Positions 6,875 to 8,639 of a stretch of 8,639 nucleotides of DNA are shown piece by piece. This DNA comes from Pseudomonadota bacterium (GTDB taxonomy: Bacteria; Pseudomonadota; Gammaproteobacteria; Burkholderiales; Methylophilaceae), in assembly GCA_029549705.1 (NCBI GenBank), contig JAKPIR010000276.1, positions 1-8,639 of the forward strand, read 5' to 3'. The position numbers were made by a program, and so were the translations under genes. A model generated the notes under the pieces. The model saw nothing but the letters and a program-made list of their open reading frames with translations. It searched no databases and was not told the DNA's origin. Each line of letters begins with the position of its first letter. The first letter of the stretch is position 1.

Positions 6875-7306
6875 TTATACACCCTCCACTTCAATGCCCA
6901 TACTACGCGCACTGCCGGCAATAGTGCGTACTGCCGCATCCAAATCCGCAGCAGACAAATCAGCCTGCTTGGTTTTAACAATTTCCTCTGCCTGAGCACG
7001 AGTGATTTTACCAACTTTGTCTGTATGTGGACGTGGAGAACCTTTGGTGATGCCCGCAGCCTTTTTAATTAAGATAGTTGCTGGTGGAGACTTCATTACA
7101 AACGTGAAGCTCTTATCAGCAAATGCAGTAATTACGACCGGAATCGGCAAGCCAGGCTCTACGCCCTGGGTTGCAGCGTTAAACGCTTTGCAGAACTCCA
7201 TGATATTAAGACCACGCTGACCCAATGCAGGACCAACAGGGGGACTTGGATTAGCTTTACCTGCAGGAATCTGCAACTTGATATAGCCAATAACTTTCTT
7301 TGCCAT
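6875..7306 (-). CDS. rplK: 50S ribosomal protein L11
   Basis: This 143-residue protein binds the GTPase-associated centre of 23S rRNA at the base of the stalk and takes part in factor-dependent GTP hydrolysis and the stringent response. The N-terminal domain carries the proline-rich PAGKANPSPPVGPALGQRGL (14-33), the hinge is near 70-75, and the C-terminal rRNA-binding domain includes KGSPRPHTDKVGKIT (88-102). E. coli L11 has 142 residues. The ATG at 7304-7306 has AGGAG 8 nt upstream. It is the first gene of the rplKA pair, 97 nt after nusG, and rplA follows after one base. Confidence 0.99.
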   Translation of the reverse strand: MAKKVIGYIKLQIPAGKANPSPPVGPALGQRGLNIMEFCKAFNAATQGVEPGLPIPVVITAFADKSFTFVMKSPPATILIKKAAGITKGSPRPHTDKVGKITRAQAEEIVKTKQADLSAADLDAAVRTIAGSARSMGIEVEGV

Positions 7307-7324
7307 ACGATTTACTCCTAAAGT

Positions 7325-7355
7325 GGGTACAAACGCTAAATTAAATTAGCTCCCC
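7325..7355 (-). promoter_or_regulatory. candidate L1 operator in the rplK leader
   Basis: The transcript upstream of rplK can fold as GGG(G)A then GCTAA-TTTAAT-TTAGC (stem 7335-7350), closed by CCC (7325-7327) across an asymmetric internal loop GTTTGTA. L1 is known in other bacteria to repress rplKA by binding a leader site that mimics its 23S rRNA target: a short GC-rich helix beside an asymmetric loop. Position, 5-6 nt from the rplK Shine-Dalgarno, and shape fit, but I cannot confirm the conserved L1-contact bases from memory. A run of seven T lies just upstream; no stem precedes it, so it is not a terminator. Confidence 0.33.
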
Positions 7356-7398
7356 GTTAAAAAAACCACAACCAACGATTTGATTTAAGCTACCTAGC

Positions 7399-7935
7399 CT
7401 AGACTTCTTTTTCGATTTGCGTAAATTCTAGCTCCACTGGTGTTGAGCGGCCAAAAATGACCACAGACACGTGTAATTTACTTTTCTCGTAATTAACATC
7501 TTCAACATTGCCAGAGAAATCTTTAAATGGACCATCCACAATCCGCACAGACTCGCCCTTTTCGAAGGTAAGTTTTTGCGTCGGATTACTTTTACTATCA
7601 TCTATGCGCTGCAAGATGATATCGACTTCTTTATCTTTAATGGGCGTTGGCCTTTGCGCGCTTCCGCCGATAAAGGCTGTCACTCTTGGTGTACTTTTAA
7701 CCAAATGCCAGCTTTCATCATTCATCTCCATTTGCACTAGCACATAGCCTGGATAGAGCTTGCGCTCAGAAATCTTTTTCTGACCCGCTTTCATCTCAAT
7801 CACTTCTTCGATAGGCACAAGAATTTGACCAAATTGATTTTGCAAGCCACTGCGCACAACGCGCTCTTCCAATGCTTTTTGCACCGATTTTTCAAAACCT
7901 GAAAAGGCTTGCACCGCATACCATTTTAAACTCAT
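7399..7935 (-). CDS. nusG: transcription termination/antitermination factor NusG
   Basis: This 178-residue factor binds the clamp of RNA polymerase, suppresses pausing, and links transcription to Rho and, through S10, to the ribosome. The NGN domain is residues 1 to about 110, with KWYAVQAFSGFEK (4-16) and ERKLYPGYVLVQMEMNDESWH matching E. coli. The KOW domain is about 125-178, with GPFKDFSGNVEDVNYEKSKLHV and IFGRSTPVELEF. E. coli NusG has 181 residues. The ATG at 7933-7935 was chosen over an ATG at 7957-7959. The later start gives the conserved MSxxKWYAVQ-type beginning, has GGAG 6 nt upstream, and overlaps the secE stop as ATGA. The upstream ATG lacks a ribosome binding site and would add eight non-conserved residues. 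Confidence 0.97.
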   Translation of the reverse strand: MSLKWYAVQAFSGFEKSVQKALEERVVRSGLQNQFGQILVPIEEVIEMKAGQKKISERKLYPGYVLVQMEMNDESWHLVKSTPRVTAFIGGSAQRPTPIKDKEVDIILQRIDDSKSNPTQKLTFEKGESVRIVDGPFKDFSGNVEDVNYEKSKLHVSVVIFGRSTPVELEFTQIEKEV

Positions 7936-8282
7936 GATGCACTCCGTCCCATTAGCCACTGCACCATGTAGGCAAAGCCAATATCAACAACCGCCAAAAA
8001 GGCGGCCATAATCACAACCAATACAAAAACTACCATTGTTGTTTGAATCGTTTCTTTTCTTGTGGGCCAGACTACTTTACGCGCTTCTCCAACGGCTTCA
8101 CCCATAAATACAAATGCGCGTTGACCAGCAGGCGTGGTCCAGAATACGGCCACAGCTGTAGCTAGACCCGCCAATACGGCAAGGATGCGAAAAATCACCG
8201 GCTTATCTGCCAGCAAATAAAACGCCGCAATTCCTGCTGCAACCAGCAAAAAACCTACCAACAACTTAATTTTGTTGACCAT
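7932..8282 (-). CDS. secE: preprotein translocase subunit SecE
   Basis: SecE is the 116-residue inner-membrane subunit that clamps SecY in the SecYEG protein-export channel. Three hydrophobic segments are visible: about 5-24, 29-50 and 82-110, as in the three-span E. coli form (127 residues). Between the second and third lies the conserved amphipathic stretch GEARKVVWPTRKETIQTT (65-82), the SecE signature. The ATG at 8280-8282 has no clear Shine-Dalgarno; the upstream sequence is TTTTAAGTCAATT. No alternative in-frame start occurs before a stop, so this start stands. It overlaps nusG by 4 nt, the usual secE-nusG arrangement. The 79 nt between it and tRNA-Trp contain an imperfect inverted repeat around TGAATATTCA but no convincing promoter. 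Confidence 0.96.
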   Translation of the reverse strand: MVNKIKLLVGFLLVAAGIAAFYLLADKPVIFRILAVLAGLATAVAVFWTTPAGQRAFVFMGEAVGEARKVVWPTRKETIQTTMVVFVLVVIMAAFLAVVDIGFAYMVQWLMGRSAS

Positions 8283-8361
8283 AATTGACTTAAAATGACT
8301 AAAAGTTTCCAGCTATACCGCACTGCCATGAATATTCAGGCAATACAGTTTATTACAAATT

Positions 8362-8437
8362 TGGCAGGCCAAGAGGGTCTCGAACCCCCAACCCTCGGTT
8401 TTGGAGACCGATACTCTACCAATTGAGCTATTGGCCT
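8362..8437 (-). tRNA. trpT: tRNA-Trp (anticodon CCA)
   Basis: This is a 76-nt tRNA that folds completely. The acceptor stem AGGCCAA/TTGGCCT has seven perfect pairs. The D arm is GCTC-AATTGGTA-GAGT with one G-U pair. The anticodon stem is TCGGT/ACCGA around the loop CTCCAAA, giving anticodon CCA (8402-8404). The T arm is GGGGG-TTCGAGA-CCCTC with one G-U pair. Discriminator G73 is followed by an encoded CCA. The D-loop and anticodon arm resemble E. coli trpT. It lies between tuf and secE, the usual betaproteobacterial context, and its transcript probably continues into secE-nusG. Confidence 0.99.
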
Positions 8438-8455
8438 ATTCACTACATAAAACTA

Positions 8456-8485
8456 ACAAAAACCGCGCCGGGTTGAGGCGCGGCT
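8456..8485 (-). terminator. intrinsic terminator of tuf
   Basis: The transcript after the tuf stop reads AGCCGCGCC-TCAACCC-GGCGCGGTT, a 9-bp GC-rich stem with one G-U pair and a 7-nt loop, running into TTTTTGTTAG. Stem arms are 8477-8485 and 8461-8469, starting 17 nt past the stop codon. This is a classical Rho-independent terminator and ends only about 20 nt before the 5' end of mature tRNA-Trp. Confidence 0.88.
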
Positions 8486-8501
8486 GATGCTTTATTTCTA
8501 A

Positions 8502-8639
8502 TTACTCGATGATTTTAGCGACCACGCCAGCACCAACGGTACGGCCACCTTCACGAATAGCGAAGCGTAAGCCATCTTCCATCGCAATCGGTGCAATCAG
8601 TGTGACTGTGATAGATACGTTGTCACCTGGCATCACCAT
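8502..8639 (-). CDS. tuf: elongation factor Tu, C-terminal end (window edge)
   Basis: Forty-five codons plus TAA of EF-Tu are present, the GTPase that delivers aminoacyl-tRNA to the ribosome; the rest lies beyond the high-coordinate edge. The visible part is the end of beta-barrel domain 3, including the family-typical MPGDNVSITVTLIAPIAM, EDGLRFAIREGGRTVGAGVV and the C-terminus AKIIE. The ATG at the window edge encodes an internal Met of the conserved MVMPGDN motif and is not the start. Many betaproteobacteria carry two tuf copies; the one before trpT-secE-nusG is often called tufB, but copy number cannot be judged here. Confidence 0.98.
   Translation of the reverse strand: MVMPGDNVSITVTLIAPIAMEDGLRFAIREGGRTVGAGVVAKIIE

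Noticed and set aside
6874..7014. 47-codon N-terminal extension of rplA into rplK
   Set aside because: It overlaps rplK in another frame and is not conserved. The ATG at 6871-6873 has a good Shine-Dalgarno and gives the family N-terminus.
7360..7366. Run of seven T on the minus strand between nusG and rplK as a terminator
   Set aside because: No stable stem precedes it, so it does not meet the form of an intrinsic terminator.
7936..7959. Eight-codon N-terminal extension of nusG
   Set aside because: There is no ribosome binding site for the upstream ATG, while the later ATG has GGAG, overlaps secE as ATGA and matches the family start.
8444..8449. TATGTA as a -10 box for tRNA-Trp
   Set aside because: The sequence 17 nt upstream (CCCGGC, within the terminator stem) is nothing like a -35 box. 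It is kept only as a possibility in the findings.
1..8639. Mobile elements, CRISPR arrays, phage or defence genes
   Set aside because: All coding space is taken by conserved housekeeping genes in their usual order. I see no repeats with spacers, transposase motifs or terminal inverted repeats.

Overview
The window is a conserved bacterial housekeeping locus read entirely on the minus strand. In transcription order, from high to low coordinates, it holds the end of tuf (EF-Tu), tRNA-Trp(CCA), secE, nusG, rplK (L11), rplA (L1), rplJ (L10), rplL (L7/L12), rpoB, and the first third or less of rpoC. The tuf–trpT–secE–nusG–rplKAJL–rpoBC order, the protein sequences, and two RpoB insertions relative to E. 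coli all point to a betaproteobacterium. The moderate to low G+C and the protein character suggest a Nitrosomonadales/Methylophilaceae-like organism. That family-level placement is an inference from memory, not a search.

Layout: positions 8502-8639 hold the C-terminal 45 codons of tuf, followed by a strong intrinsic terminator (8456-8485) and, about 20 nt further on, tRNA-Trp (8362-8437) with an encoded CCA. secE and nusG overlap by 4 nt (ATGA). A 97-nt gap with a possible L1 operator precedes rplK. rplK and rplA are separated by one base. A 337-nt non-coding region (5847-6183) then separates rplA from rplJ. It carries a hairpin just after rplA, a recognisable L10-type mRNA leader, and a second hairpin beside the rplJ Shine-Dalgarno. 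rplJ and rplL are 39 nt apart. A 196-nt AT-rich gap with two tandem hairpins separates rplL from rpoB, and rpoB and rpoC are 11 nt apart with the rpoC Shine-Dalgarno built from the rpoB stop codon.

Functionally, the genes supply translation elongation (EF-Tu, tRNA-Trp, the L11/L1/L10/L12 stalk proteins), the SecYEG translocon (SecE), transcription elongation control (NusG), and the two largest RNA polymerase subunits. From E. coli, L1 and the L10-L12 complex are known to repress translation of their own operons by binding leader mRNA. The L10-type leader is well supported here; the L1 site is only a candidate.

I found no mobile element, CRISPR array, phage gene or previously undescribed system. 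The points worth a second look are regulatory: the leader architecture, two TTG start codons (rplJ and rpoC), the tight terminator–tRNA junction, and a small hydrophobic ORF inside the rplJ leader region.
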